Part shown: positions 18,501 to 27,255 of the stretch, piece by piece
How positions within the stretch are numbered: the stretch's first letter is position 1
Layout of the letters: every line of letters begins with the position of its first letter
Assembly (NCBI RefSeq): GCF_027213965.1
Contig: NZ_JAPWGX010000005.1
Location: 1 to 64,000, forward strand
Reading direction: 5' to 3'
Length of the DNA stretch: 64,000 nt
Source of the DNA: Maritalea porphyrae
GTDB lineage: Bacteria; Pseudomonadota; Alphaproteobacteria; Rhizobiales; Devosiaceae
Translations under genes and position numbers: made by a program
Notes under the pieces: generated by a model
Database searches by the model: none
The model's input: the letters and a program-made list of their open reading frames with translations, nothing else
Told to the model about the DNA's origin: nothing

Positions 18501-19547
18501 TCAACCCACGAAGCCATTTGCATATTGGAACACCAATCCGAACAACACCGCCCCAACAATTGCAAACATTAAATAAGCGGCAAATACTTGTTTTTTGACC
18601 AGTGACATCACCGCCATCATGGCAGGGATTGAAGTGACCGGCCCCGCAATCATAAAGGCCATCGCTGCGCCTTGGCTCATGCCCTGGTCTAATAGTCCTG
18701 CGATCAATGGAATGGCCGCATAGCCATTCAAGTAAGCGGGCGCACCCACCAAAGCGGCAAGACCAATTGTGCGGATGCCTTCGCCGCCCAGCACTTGCGC
18801 CACAAGTTCTGCAGGCACATAGGTCACGAACAAAGCTTCAATGACGTAGGCAAGCGCCAACCATTGGCCCAAGAACAACAGATTGGTGATGCCTTCTTTG
18901 CGAAACACCTGCACCCGTTCTTGTTCAGTCCAGAACGCCCATTTCGGCTTACCCTTAAATCTGTTCGCCCCACATGTTGAGGCTTTGTAGTCTTCACGCA
19001 AAGGGTCTGCGATGGCGCCGCGTCTGCCAATCATTTTGATCACAAACCCACCCATCAAGCCCAAGGATACAGCAAAGACAGCCCGCGAAAGAGCAAATTC
19101 CCAACCAAGTTCGGACACAGTAATAATGAAAGTTGGTGGGTCAATGAGCGGTGAAGCCAACCAAAATGCCATAACAGCAGAAAGGGGCGCACCAACGGCC
19201 AATAGTCCGGCGATAAAGGGGATAACTTCGCACGAGCAAAATGGGGCAAGCCCACCGATGAGGGCGGCCAAAAAAATCGCCTGAATTTCACGCCCCGCAA
19301 ATGCCCTGCCAATCATGCTTTCTGAGCCTGTGGCTTTCAAATAACCAATCATCAACACCGCGAACAGGATAAACGGCAAGGTGCCCATAAATGCGCGGAT
19401 GGCGAATTGCACAATGGCTGGCAATTGCGCAAAATCCAATAAGGCAACGCCTACGAGCAACATGGCGATGGCAAAGGGCACGCTCTTGATAATTTTGCTT
19501 AGTTTATATTTTGGGCGAAGCTTTTGCCCTTGAGTGATATCAGACAT
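18501..19547 (-). CDS. ArsP-type permease (DUF318)
   Basis: An inner-membrane permease of 348 residues and about eight to ten helices. It has the PF03773-type signature PFCSCEVIPFIAGLLAVGAPLSAVMAFWLASPLIDPP and a second half-repeat with GAPAYLNGYAAIPLIAGLL. Family members include ArsP, which exports trivalent methylarsenicals, and related metal or sulfur transporters. The Cys-Ser-Cys segment is the likely metalloid site. It is transcribed with the ArsR regulator two bases upstream, which supports a metal or metalloid role. No arsC or arsM is nearby, so arsenic is an inference. I leave the gene symbol empty because the substrate is not proven. Confidence 0.85.
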   Translation of the reverse strand: MSDITQGQKLRPKYKLSKIIKSVPFAIAMLLVGVALLDFAQLPAIVQFAIRAFMGTLPFILFAVLMIGYLKATGSESMIGRAFAGREIQAIFLAALIGGLAPFCSCEVIPFIAGLLAVGAPLSAVMAFWLASPLIDPPTFIITVSELGWEFALSRAVFAVSLGLMGGFVIKMIGRRGAIADPLREDYKASTCGANRFKGKPKWAFWTEQERVQVFRKEGITNLLFLGQWLALAYVIEALFVTYVPAELVAQVLGGEGIRTIGLAALVGAPAYLNGYAAIPLIAGLLDQGMSQGAAMAFMIAGPVTSIPAMMAVMSLVKKQVFAAYLMFAIVGAVLFGLVFQYANGFVG

Positions 19548-19549
19548 GA

Positions 19550-19903
19550 TTACTGCTCCTTTGCCTTAACACTGTCATTGGCGTTGGCAGGGGACCCTCG
19601 GTCATCGGCACAACATTGATTGATGATGAAACCCGCAAGCTCTTCGAGCTGATCCAGCTGGGCAAAATTATGGATGCTGCGGCCCTCTTTTTCCTGCCGC
19701 ACAATGCCCGCACCGGTCATGAACTTGAGGTGGTGATTAAGCGTTGAAGCGGGAATGCCTGTGCGTTCTTGAATATCGCCCACCAACAAGCCCTTGTTGC
19801 CTGCCCGCACCAAACACATCAAAACCTCTAAGCGAGGCTCTGATCCCATCGCTGCAAACGCTTGCGCTGCTTGTGTTATCTCTATTGTCATCACGCGCTC
19901 CAT
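19550..19903 (-). CDS. ArsR/SmtB-family regulator
   Basis: A 117-residue winged-helix repressor. The DNA-binding helices are around GDIQERTGIPASTLNHHLKF (42-61), with a wing near EKEGRSIHNF. Adjacent cysteines Cys97-Cys98 near the C-terminus (INQCCADD) resemble the vicinal pair that binds As(III) in the AfArsR subgroup; other ArsR proteins use different sites. It is the first gene of a two-gene operon with the ArsP-like permease and has an AT-rich dyad over its promoter. An in-frame ATG 12 bases further in (19891) is an alternative start. Confidence 0.88.
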   Translation of the reverse strand: MERVMTIEITQAAQAFAAMGSEPRLEVLMCLVRAGNKGLLVGDIQERTGIPASTLNHHLKFMTGAGIVRQEKEGRSIHNFAQLDQLEELAGFIINQCCADDRGSPANANDSVKAKEQ

Positions 19904-19929
19904 ATATATTTCTATAATTCTAGATATAT
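19902..19929. promoter_or_regulatory. AT-rich dyad, likely ArsR operator
   Basis: ATATAT flanks an inner TCTA-N6-TAGA dyad (19911-19924), just upstream of the ArsR start. Position and AT-rich imperfect symmetry are typical of ArsR/SmtB operators. The same region could serve the divergent ABC exporter, whose start is about 180 bases away. Confidence 0.5.
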
Positions 19930-20107
19930 CGAATCAATGGAGCTGTCAAGTTGATGTATTTTGGACACGCCAATACGCAAAAGTCGCTGTTTCACCAAAA
20001 ACCAAAGCGCAACCATGTTGCGCAACAGACTGCCTCGTGCTTATTTTTACCTCAGCTTCTGAACCGAGCTTTCATCCATACTTCCCCCGCATTTGCTCGG
20101 ACCTATT

Positions 20108-21820
20108 ATGCTGAAACGTTTTTTTTCATACTACCTCCCTCATAAACGATTGTTTTTCTTAGATTTTGGCTGCGCGATCGCGTCTGGAGTTTTGGAACTT
20201 TTGTTCCCCTTGGCCATCATGTTGTTTGTGGATCAACTCCTACCAAGTGGCGATTGGCCACTCATCGCCACCGTCGCGGCAGTTCTGCTGGGGGTCTATG
20301 TTCTTAATACATGCCTAATTGCCATCGTCTCTTATTGGGGCCACAAGCTTGGCATCAATATTGAAACAGACATGCGCAATGAGGCGTTTGACCATCTACA
20401 AAAGCTCAGCTTTCGCTTTTTTGACCACGCCAAACTGGGCAAGCTCATCACCCATGTCACCAAGGATTTGGATGATATCGGGGAAGTCGCTCACCACGGC
20501 CCGGAAGACGTCTTCATTGCTTTAATGACTTTCGCTGGCGCTTTGGCCATCATGTTTTTTATCAGTTGGGAAATGGCTCTGATCACGGGGGCGGTTACCC
20601 CGCTGATCACCTGGCTTTTGGCAAAATATGGCCGATCAATGACCGCCAACTATCGCTCACTGTTCGCCCAAATAGGTGAAATAAATACCCGCATTGCAGA
20701 AAGCGTAGGCGGCACACGATTGGTCAAAGCATTTGCCAATGAGGAACATGAGCAAAGCCAATTTCGCAATACCTCGGCCGAATATCGAACCATCAAACTG
20801 CAAGCATACAACTATATGACCCGGTCATGGGCGATCTCATATTTTGCCATCCGCTTTATGCAATTGGTGGTAATGGTGGCCGGCAGCTACTTCGTCACCA
20901 CCGGACAATTAACCAGCGGCGAATTCGTGGGGTTTCTCATTATCGTTGGTATCTTTGTGCGCCCAATTGAAAAACTCAACGCCATGCTCGATCTTTACCC
21001 TCGCGGCATCGCAGGCTTTCGCCGCTTTCTTGAGTTAATGGATACCCAGCCCGACATTGTGGACGCACCAGACGCGATTGATGTCGATCATCTTAAAGGC
21101 GATATCAACTACAACAATGTCAGCTTTTCTTACGGCAAAGACGCACGCGTTTTCACAGGCCTAGATCTTTCCATCAAACATGGCGAAACCGTCGCCCTTG
21201 TGGGGCCCTCAGGGGCGGGCAAGTCAACCATTTGCGCTCTTTTGCCCCGCTTCTACGAAGTGGATAGCGGAGAAATCACCATTGATGGCACCGACATTCA
21301 GCAATTCACCCAAAGCTCTTTGCGCCAACAAATCGGCGTAGTGGCGCAAGAAGTGTTTCTGTTCGCCGGCACCATCAAGGAAAACATCGCCTATGGCCGA
21401 CTTGGTGCTGGCGACGAAGAAATCCGTATCGCCATTCAAAAGGCTTCCCTTGCCAACTTTGTGGATAGTTTGAGCAAAGGGTGGGACACACTTGTGGGTG
21501 AGCGCGGCATCCGCCTTTCAGGTGGGCAAAAACAGCGTCTTTCAATCGCGCGTATATTCCTTAAAAACCCACCCATCCTGATTTTGGATGAGGCCACGTC
21601 AGCGCTCGACACCGCAACTGAAAAACAAATCCAGAGCGCGCTGGCCGAACTCTCCAAGGGCCGCACCACACTGGTGGTGGCCCACCGTCTTGCCACTATC
21701 CGCAAGGCCGACAGAATTATTGTGGTCACCGAAAAAGGGGTAGTTGAGCAAGGCAGCCACGATGAATTGTTGGCGCACGACGGGGTCTATGCCGGGCTCC
21801 ACAACGCGCAAGTGGGATAA
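20108..21820 (+). CDS. ABC exporter, fused permease-ATPase
   Basis: A half-size type IV ABC exporter of 570 residues: six membrane helices in about the first 320 residues, then a nucleotide-binding domain. Walker A is GPSGAGKST near 366, the signature is LSGGQKQRLSIAR near 469, and Walker B with D-loop is ILILDEATSALD near 490. It should work as a homodimer and export a lipid, peptide or drug; MsbA-like and multidrug types cannot be told apart. I chose ATG 20108; a TTG at 20093 is the only longer option. The gene stands alone, divergent from arsR and convergent with arfB. Confidence 0.9.
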   Translation: MLKRFFSYYLPHKRLFFLDFGCAIASGVLELLFPLAIMLFVDQLLPSGDWPLIATVAAVLLGVYVLNTCLIAIVSYWGHKLGINIETDMRNEAFDHLQKLSFRFFDHAKLGKLITHVTKDLDDIGEVAHHGPEDVFIALMTFAGALAIMFFISWEMALITGAVTPLITWLLAKYGRSMTANYRSLFAQIGEINTRIAESVGGTRLVKAFANEEHEQSQFRNTSAEYRTIKLQAYNYMTRSWAISYFAIRFMQLVVMVAGSYFVTTGQLTSGEFVGFLIIVGIFVRPIEKLNAMLDLYPRGIAGFRRFLELMDTQPDIVDAPDAIDVDHLKGDINYNNVSFSYGKDARVFTGLDLSIKHGETVALVGPSGAGKSTICALLPRFYEVDSGEITIDGTDIQQFTQSSLRQQIGVVAQEVFLFAGTIKENIAYGRLGAGDEEIRIAIQKASLANFVDSLSKGWDTLVGERGIRLSGGQKQRLSIARIFLKNPPILILDEATSALDTATEKQIQSALAELSKGRTTLVVAHRLATIRKADRIIVVTEKGVVEQGSHDELLAHDGVYAGLHNAQVG

Positions 21821-21893
21821 ACGAAAAAACCGTGGGCGAAATGGGCTGGCGCGTTGCTCCGGCCCCTCACCTAAACTCAAATAGGCAAAGCCA

Positions 21894-22307
21894 TCATTCT
21901 TCAACTTTTCCGCGCAGTTTCTTCACGTCACCACGCACCTTTTTGGCCACCAAACGGCGTTTCACAGAACCCCGCGTCGGTTTGGTCTTCACCCGAAATT
22001 TTGGCTTTTCCACCGCCTTCAGGATCAACTCCGCCAATCGTTCTCGTGCAATCTCGCGGTTGCGCGCTTGGGATCGTGTGTCCTGCACAAAAATCACAAT
22101 TGCCCCTTCAAGCGTCCAACGCCGTCCGGCCAACCGCTTCAACCGCCGTTTTATTGGGTCTGTCAAATTCGGAGATCTTTCCGCCTCAAACCGCAATTCA
22201 ACTGCGGTGCTCACCTTATTCACATTCTGCCCGCCCGGCCCACTAGCCCGCGTGAACTGTTCAGACAGTTCCCAATCGGCAAGCGTGATTTGGTCGTTGA
22301 TGCGCAT
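21894..22307 (-). CDS. arfB: Ribosome rescue hydrolase ArfB
   Basis: A 137-residue peptidyl-tRNA hydrolase that frees stalled ribosomes. It has the release-factor GGQ motif at residues 25-27 (SGPGGQNVNK), which catalyses ester hydrolysis in the peptidyl-transferase centre, and a highly basic C-terminal tail (KKVRGDVKKLRGK) that enters the empty mRNA channel. No codon-recognition domain is present, as expected for ArfB rather than RF1/RF2. I chose ATG 22307, with AAGG eight bases upstream, over a TTG at 22334. ArfB is important in alphaproteobacteria as a backup to trans-translation. Confidence 0.92.
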   Translation of the reverse strand: MRINDQITLADWELSEQFTRASGPGGQNVNKVSTAVELRFEAERSPNLTDPIKRRLKRLAGRRWTLEGAIVIFVQDTRSQARNREIARERLAELILKAVEKPKFRVKTKPTRGSVKRRLVAKKVRGDVKKLRGKVEE

Positions 22308-22469
22308 TGAGGCCTTTAGATCTGGAAAAACCAATTAGCTGCCAAACCGTTTTCTTCTGCATGACGACGTTGAATATAGATAAATCATCATCATTGGGAA
22401 ACATCTGACCTCAACGTTTTTCGAAACAATTAGATGCTGGATTGCAGGTTTTTTCCAATGAGCGAACGT

Positions 22470-23240
22470 TTAGACAAAATAACGCACGGTTTGGTATGTT
22501 GCGATGCTGCAAATGAGAGACCCGATAATGCGCAAAAGCCAATCTTCGCGGATGTGACGTACAAAGATCGCCGCCAAGGGGGCGGCAAATACGCCGCCAG
22601 CGATCAATCCCGCAACTGGCAATAACATTGTTCCAAGTCCATCTGCAGCGTCCCAATGTCCAAATACCAGAGCAAAAAGGAAGGTCAAAGAAACCGAAAA
22701 CGTGATCAAGAATTCAGCTGCATTTACTGTGCCGACAACGTATCGCGGTGTTCCGCCAGCGCCAAGCAGACCCGTGGTAACCACAGGCCCCCAGCCACCG
22801 CCGCCCGCAGCGTCAAGAAAACCACCTACGAATCCAAGTGGCGCAACAACCGACGCAGGTACTGGCTTGGATGGAATTTTCATGAATGAACGGATCAGCA
22901 GATATACACCGATAATGGCCAAATATGTGGTCACAAATGGTTTAGCTGCGGTAGCATCTATAGATGTGAGGACATAGGCACCTAGAACACCGCCCAAAAT
23001 GCCAAACGGCGTGAGGCGCCAAAAGAGTTTCCAGTCGACATTTTTATTGTACAGATGCGAACCACCGGATGCAGCAGTCGTAAACATCTCCGCCGTATGG
23101 ATTGCAGCCGATGCCTGAGCGGGCGAAACACCTGTTGCAATCAGGACCGTTGACGAAATCACGCCATAAGCCATGCCTAAGGCGCCATCTACAGCCTGCG
23201 CAAAAAAACCTATGACAAAGAACAACAAAAATTCGGACAT
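22470..23240 (-). CDS. TauE/SafE-family permease
   Basis: A 256-residue inner-membrane protein with about eight helices and two TauE/SafE half repeats: FAQAVDGALGMAYGVISST near the start and GGFLDAAGGGGWGPVVTTGLL in the middle. Family members export sulfite, sulfoacetate or related organosulfur anions; the substrate here is unknown. I chose ATG 23240, with GAAGAG as ribosome site, over a TTG at 23285. The gene is alone, with a 266-base gap upstream that holds a perfect-armed palindrome. Confidence 0.88.
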   Translation of the reverse strand: MSEFLLFFVIGFFAQAVDGALGMAYGVISSTVLIATGVSPAQASAAIHTAEMFTTAASGGSHLYNKNVDWKLFWRLTPFGILGGVLGAYVLTSIDATAAKPFVTTYLAIIGVYLLIRSFMKIPSKPVPASVVAPLGFVGGFLDAAGGGGWGPVVTTGLLGAGGTPRYVVGTVNAAEFLITFSVSLTFLFALVFGHWDAADGLGTMLLPVAGLIAGGVFAAPLAAIFVRHIREDWLLRIIGSLICSIATYQTVRYFV

Positions 23241-23437
23241 GCTCTTCAACCTGACGAAATAGCCGCCAACATTTATCACATTCAAACTGTGTATCGCTAG
23301 CGCGAAATGCCATCATTCAATTGAATTTGCAGACGATGTTTTCGCTTTGTCACCGGTGAGTAGGATTACGTTTTGGGCGAAGGATTTGCTGTCAAAGTTG
23401 CCACAACAACCAACATCCCCACACCCCCAAAAAGGCC

Positions 23438-23455
23438 GCATACCATGTGGTATGC
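23438..23455. promoter_or_regulatory. 18-base palindrome, possible operator
   Basis: GCATACCA (23438-23445), TG, TGGTATGC (23448-23455): perfect 8-base arms with a 2-base centre. The centre is too short for a hairpin loop of its own, so a dimeric repressor site (GntR- or LacI-like) fits better than a terminator. It lies about 200 bases upstream of the TauE/SafE permease and 50 bases past the fliJ stop. I see nothing else in the 266-base gap 23241-23506. Confidence 0.45.
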
Positions 23456-23506
23456 AACCTCTTAAAATTCCAGGGTAAGTGAGCTAAGCAAACAGCTTAG
23501 ACGAAC

Positions 23507-23920
23507 CTATTTGCGATGTCGGCGCATGAGGGCGATTTCGTCCATCTCCGCCTGATCTCGCTTGGTTTCTTCTGCCGCTTCACGCGCGTGTTCGCGTGCA
23601 TCGAGCAGTTCAATCTTTTTCAGCTCTTCAACTGACTCGGCCAACTCGTCTTGAGCTGCTTCCAACTTCATGCGCATTTCATCCGCAGAAGCTGTTAGAT
23701 TATCGCGCCGATCAGCCGCAGCTTTGGCAAATGTCGAATAGGCAAAATGGCCAACATCAGTGATGCCGGTTTTTTGGTGTTCGATTTCAATTTGCTGATC
23801 CAATTCGGCTGCCATGCGTTCAAAATCGGCAACCATCATTTCAATCTGTGTTACGGCGCGACGTTTTTCATCGACCGTAAATTTTCTCAAGCGAATGAGA
23901 GACTCATTGCGTGATTTCAT
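23507..23920 (-). CDS. fliJ: Flagellar export chaperone FliJ
   Basis: FliJ is the coiled-coil stalk of the flagellar export ATPase and helps deliver substrates to FlhA. The 137-residue protein is almost wholly alpha-helical, highly charged and rich in Glu, Ala and Lys, with heptad-like patterning from about residue 15 to 125. It begins MKSRNESLIRLRKF, close to other alphaproteobacterial FliJ proteins. It is directly downstream of fliI (28-base gap), the usual arrangement. Without fliI beside it the sequence would be hard to name. Confidence 0.88.
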   Translation of the reverse strand: MKSRNESLIRLRKFTVDEKRRAVTQIEMMVADFERMAAELDQQIEIEHQKTGITDVGHFAYSTFAKAAADRRDNLTASADEMRMKLEAAQDELAESVEELKKIELLDAREHAREAAEETKRDQAEMDEIALMRRHRK

Positions 23921-23948
23921 GACTTGTACTCCTTACCCAACCAAGTCG

Positions 23949-25346
23949 TCATTCCCCGCCGCCTTCTACACTGGCGACAATTTGTGCAAGCTGGTTATAC
24001 CCTTCTTCAAGGCTCACCTGCTCATCTTGCAGTTGAGACAAAAACGCGTCCAACTGCGGCGCAATGGAAATGGCCGTGTCCACTTTAGGATCTGATCCAG
24101 ACCGATAGGCCCCCAAGCGAATCAATTCCTCCATGTCAGCAAATACTGACATATATTCGCGCGCCTTGGCCAAAACGGGCCGATATTCTTCCGGAACACA
24201 GCCCGGCATGGTGCGCGAAATGGACCTCAAAACATTCACCGCCGGGTACCTTCCCCGCTCGGCAATCGCCCTTTCCATTACAATGTGCCCATCTAAAATA
24301 CCGCGAACGGCATCTGCAATTGGCTCATTATGATCATCACCTTCCACTAAAACGGTAAAAAGTCCGGTAACAGAACCAGAATTTTTTAGTCCAGGCCCAG
24401 CTCTTTCCAATAATCTTGGCAATTCTGCAAAAACCGTTGGTGGATAACCTTTGGCGGTGGGCGGTTCCCCCGTGGCCAAGCCAATTTCGCGTTGCGCCAT
24501 GGCAAATCGGGTCAAGCTGTCCATCATACATAAGACACGCTTACCCCTATCGCGGTAATATTCAGCGAGTGTGAGGGTCATATAGGCGGCTTGCCGACGC
24601 ATCAATGCCGGTTCATCCGATGTGGCCACAACAATCACCGCGCGCTTAAGCCCTTCGGGGCCCAAATTATCTTCAATAAATTCTTGAACTTCCCGGCCCC
24701 GTTCACCGATCAGCCCAATAATCGCCACATCAACATCTGTGTTACGCGCCAGCATGGACATTAAAACCGATTTACCAACACCAGAACCCGCAAAAATGCC
24801 CATCCGCTGTCCGTCGCAGCAGGTGGTGAACGTATTGAGAATTTTCACGCCCAAATCAATTGGCGGCCCAACACGCGCACGTTCATGCGCAGGCGGTGGT
24901 GAAGCTCGCAAGGGATAATGGTCCGCACCTTTTAGAATTGGTGCCCCCCCATCAATCGGGTCGCCGTTCGCATCAATAACGCGACCAAGCCAATCATCTG
25001 ACGGTTGAGCGGTACCACCATGCGAATAAAAAATCGCCTTACAGCCCAGCCGAACCCCTTCAAGCGCTCCAAATGGCAGGCAAAGCGCATGATCGTTTTC
25101 AAAGCCCACGATTTCGCACATTAGGTTACTGCCAAGCCGTGTTTCAATTGCCACACGACCACCCACGCGCAGTTCGCGCACTGGGCCGATAACCTCAACC
25201 AACAGCCCTTGGACGGTTTTCACCCGGCCAAACACCTCAACGGCATCCATCGCGTCAATATCGGCAATTAGTGATTCCAAAGCGCTTTCAATCCTTTTGA
25301 TTCGGTTAATGCTAACGATTCCTTTACGGAAACGCACTATTTTCAC
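23949..25346 (-). CDS. fliI: Flagellar export ATPase FliI
   Basis: The 465-residue F1-beta-like ATPase of the flagellar type III apparatus. Walker A is AGSGVGKS at residues 186-193, preceded by [16 protein letters not shown]. The signature [12 protein letters not shown] and the Walker B region [13 protein letters not shown] are intact. It is the first gene of fliI-fliJ, divergent from ctrA across 319 bases. The start is GTG 25346, without a clear ribosome site, and the first 25 residues are poorly conserved, so the true start may be slightly further in. Confidence 0.94.
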   Translation of the reverse strand: MKIVRFRKGIVSINRIKRIESALESLIADIDAMDAVEVFGRVKTVQGLLVEVIGPVRELRVGGRVAIETRLGSNLMCEIVGFENDHALCLPFGALEGVRLGCKAIFYSHGGTAQPSDDWLGRVIDANGDPIDGGAPILKGADHYPLRASPPPAHERARVGPPIDLGVKILNTFTTCCDGQRMGIFAGSGVGKSVLMSMLARNTDVDVAIIGLIGERGREVQEFIEDNLGPEGLKRAVIVVATSDEPALMRRQAAYMTLTLAEYYRDRGKRVLCMMDSLTRFAMAQREIGLATGEPPTAKGYPPTVFAELPRLLERAGPGLKNSGSVTGLFTVLVEGDDHNEPIADAVRGILDGHIVMERAIAERGRYPAVNVLRSISRTMPGCVPEEYRPVLAKAREYMSVFADMEELIRLGAYRSGSDPKVDTAISIAPQLDAFLSQLQDEQVSLEEGYNQLAQIVASVEGGGE

Positions 25347-25665
25347 AGTTCAAGCGAAAAAAAATCTTCTCCCGCTTCCATTTCAAAACACATTCAGTGA
25401 CATGTAATTCAACGAGTCGAAAGAGTCGGTTGAAACCTTTTCTTAAACTAAATTATTAAGTTGGTAACCACTATTTTTTACATATATATCAATAACTTAA
25501 ACTAAATGAAGAAAGTTGTTCAGTGCATATTGCGGAACTGAATTAAACTTTGTTAACTATTTCTCACTAGGGTTGATTCATATCCAGTAGGATTCATTAA
25601 CTGGTGCGCTGATGTTGGGCTGCACCACGTAGGTTCCATGACGGAACAAGGACAAGGGGAACGAC
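25347..25665. promoter_or_regulatory. ctrA-fliI divergent regulatory region
   Basis: This 319-base AT-rich gap has four GANTC sites, the target of the CcrM methylase: 25414-25418, 25423-25427, 25575-25579 and 25591-25595. Chance would give about one in this length. In Caulobacter, methylation state of a GANTC site controls a ctrA promoter. TTAA-rich elements also occur, including TTAA-N6-TTAAC at 25543-25557, one base short of the CtrA spacing; autoregulation is plausible. No small gene is evident. Confidence 0.6.
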
Positions 25666-26367
25666 ATGCGGGTACTCCTGATTGAGGACGACAGCGCAAC
25701 AGCGCAGAGTATTGAGCTGATGCTCAAATCTGAGAGTTTCAATGTGTACACAACAGATCTAGGCGAAGAAGGCGTAGATCTTGGTAAGCTTTATGATTAT
25801 GACATCATCCTGCTTGACCTAAACCTTCCTGACATGAGCGGATATGAAGTGTTGCGCACCTTGCGTGTGGCAAAAGTTCAAACCCCGATCCTTATTCTTT
25901 CTGGCCTTGCTGGCATCGAAGATAAAGTTCGCGGCCTGGGCTTCGGCGCTGACGACTATATGACCAAGCCTTTCCATAAGGACGAGTTGGTTGCCCGCAT
26001 TCATGCAGTGGTTCGTCGCTCAAAAGGTCACGCACAATCGGTCATCAATACTGGCGACCTTTCTGTAAACCTGGACACCAAAACAGTAGAAGTTGGCGGT
26101 CAACGCGTTCACCTGACGGGCAAAGAATATCAAATGCTCGAACTTCTTTCTTTGCGCAAGGGCACAACCCTCACCAAAGAAATGTTCCTCAACCATCTTT
26201 ATGGTGGCATGGACGAGCCAGAACTAAAAATCATCGACGTATTTATTTGTAAGCTTCGCAAAAAGCTTTCAACGGCAACGGGCGGCAAAAACTACATCGA
26301 AACCGTTTGGGGCCGTGGCTATGTGCTGCGCGAGCCAGACGAGAACGAATTGTCTGAAAGCGCATAA
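25666..26367 (+). CDS. ctrA: Cell-cycle response regulator CtrA
   Basis: CtrA is the master OmpR-type regulator of alphaproteobacterial cell cycle and motility genes, phosphorylated through CckA-ChpT. The 233-residue protein has a complete receiver with the acidic pair EDD at 7-9, phosphoacceptor Asp51 in [12 protein letters not shown] and Lys in TKPFHKDEL, then a winged helix with [13 protein letters not shown] and [11 protein letters not shown]. It ends in Ser-Ala, whereas the Caulobacter protein ends in Ala-Ala, used by ClpXP; whether proteolysis works the same way is open. AAGG-rich sequence precedes ATG 25666. ChpT and SciP are also in the window. Confidence 0.97.
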   Translation: MRVLLIEDDSATAQSIELMLKSESFNVYTTDLGEEGVDLGKLYDYDIILLDLNLPDMSGYEVLRTLRVAKVQTPILILSGLAGIEDKVRGLGFGADDYMTKPFHKDELVARIHAVVRRSKGHAQSVINTGDLSVNLDTKTVEVGGQRVHLTGKEYQMLELLSLRKGTTLTKEMFLNHLYGGMDEPELKIIDVFICKLRKKLSTATGGKNYIETVWGRGYVLREPDENELSESA

Positions 26368-26393
26368 GGCTTTTAGCGGCAAACACGAATTTC

Positions 26394-26424
26394 AAAGCCC
26401 TGCCATTTTGGCGGGGCTTTTTTG
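26394..26424 (+). terminator. Rho-independent terminator of ctrA
   Basis: AAAGCCCTGCC (26394-26404) pairs with GGCGGGGCTTT (26410-26420) with one G-U pair and a five-base loop, followed by TTTT. It lies 27 bases after the ctrA stop, between ctrA and the convergent cheR. Confidence 0.88.
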
Positions 26425-26431
26425 TTGCCCG

Positions 26432-27244
26432 TCAAACGGTTGGCTGAAACAGATTTTGATGTTCCCTAGTTGGCAAAAATTCGCCACACACCCCAACTAG
26501 CGTTTCGGCGGCGCCCAGCATCAAAAAACCGTCGGGGCTGATTTGTTTTTTGATTTTACCTAGCACGTGGCATTTGGTTTCGACATCAAAATAGATCAAC
26601 ACATTGCGGCAAAACACGATGTCCACCGGCCCCACCTGATGCAGGTTCTTCAACAAATTTAGTTCTTTGAACTCAATCAATTCGCGCAGTTGTGGTTTCA
26701 CACGCCAAGCGATGCCTTCTTGTTCAAAATGCGTAATCAAGCGTTGCGCACTCAATCCACGCTGTGCTTCAAACTGTGTGTAAAGCCCGTCTTCGGCGGT
26801 AGCCAATGCGGCCTGAGAAATGTCGGTCGCCAAAATGGAAACATCAATATCTTCCAAAAGTCGCTGGTTTTCCAACACTGAAATCGCAAGCGAATAAGGT
26901 TCTTGGCCCGTTGCCGCCGCCGCGCACCAAATGCGCAAGGGCTGGCCGTTTGCCCGTTTTTCTTCCGCCATGCGGGGCAACATTACCTTTTCAAACAATT
27001 CAAACGGCGTCCGGTCACGAAAAAAGAAGCTTTCATTGGTGGTCATTGCGTCCACCACGGCTTGTCGCAACTCACCCGTTGCGGCCATCAATTGAGTGGC
27101 CAAATGCTCAAAGCTCGAAATGCCAAATTTCGACATCACCGGCGTTAAGCGGGTTTCCACCATATAGGCTTTGCCTTCAGAGAGTTTAATGCCGCTTTCC
27201 TGCGCCACAAACCGTGCAATGGCTTGATATGTATGTTCTTGCAT
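26432..27244 (-). CDS. cheR: Chemotaxis methyltransferase CheR
   Basis: CheR methylates glutamates of chemoreceptors with SAM, setting adaptation. The 270-residue protein has the N-terminal helical CheR domain (AIARFVAQESGIKL) and the SAM-binding domain with TNESFFFRDRTPFELFE, RIWCAAAATGQEPYSLAI and VFCRNVLIYFD. No C-terminal receptor-tethering pentapeptide can be judged. I chose ATG 27244; an ATG at 27259 overlaps the cheB stop but has its AAGGG too close. Last gene of the cheA-cheW-cheY-cheB-cheR operon. No chemoreceptor gene lies in the window. Confidence 0.95.
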   Translation of the reverse strand: MQEHTYQAIARFVAQESGIKLSEGKAYMVETRLTPVMSKFGISSFEHLATQLMAATGELRQAVVDAMTTNESFFFRDRTPFELFEKVMLPRMAEEKRANGQPLRIWCAAAATGQEPYSLAISVLENQRLLEDIDVSILATDISQAALATAEDGLYTQFEAQRGLSAQRLITHFEQEGIAWRVKPQLRELIEFKELNLLKNLHQVGPVDIVFCRNVLIYFDVETKCHVLGKIKKQISPDGFLMLGAAETLVGVCGEFLPTREHQNLFQPTV

Positions 27245-27255
27245 CCCAATCTCTC

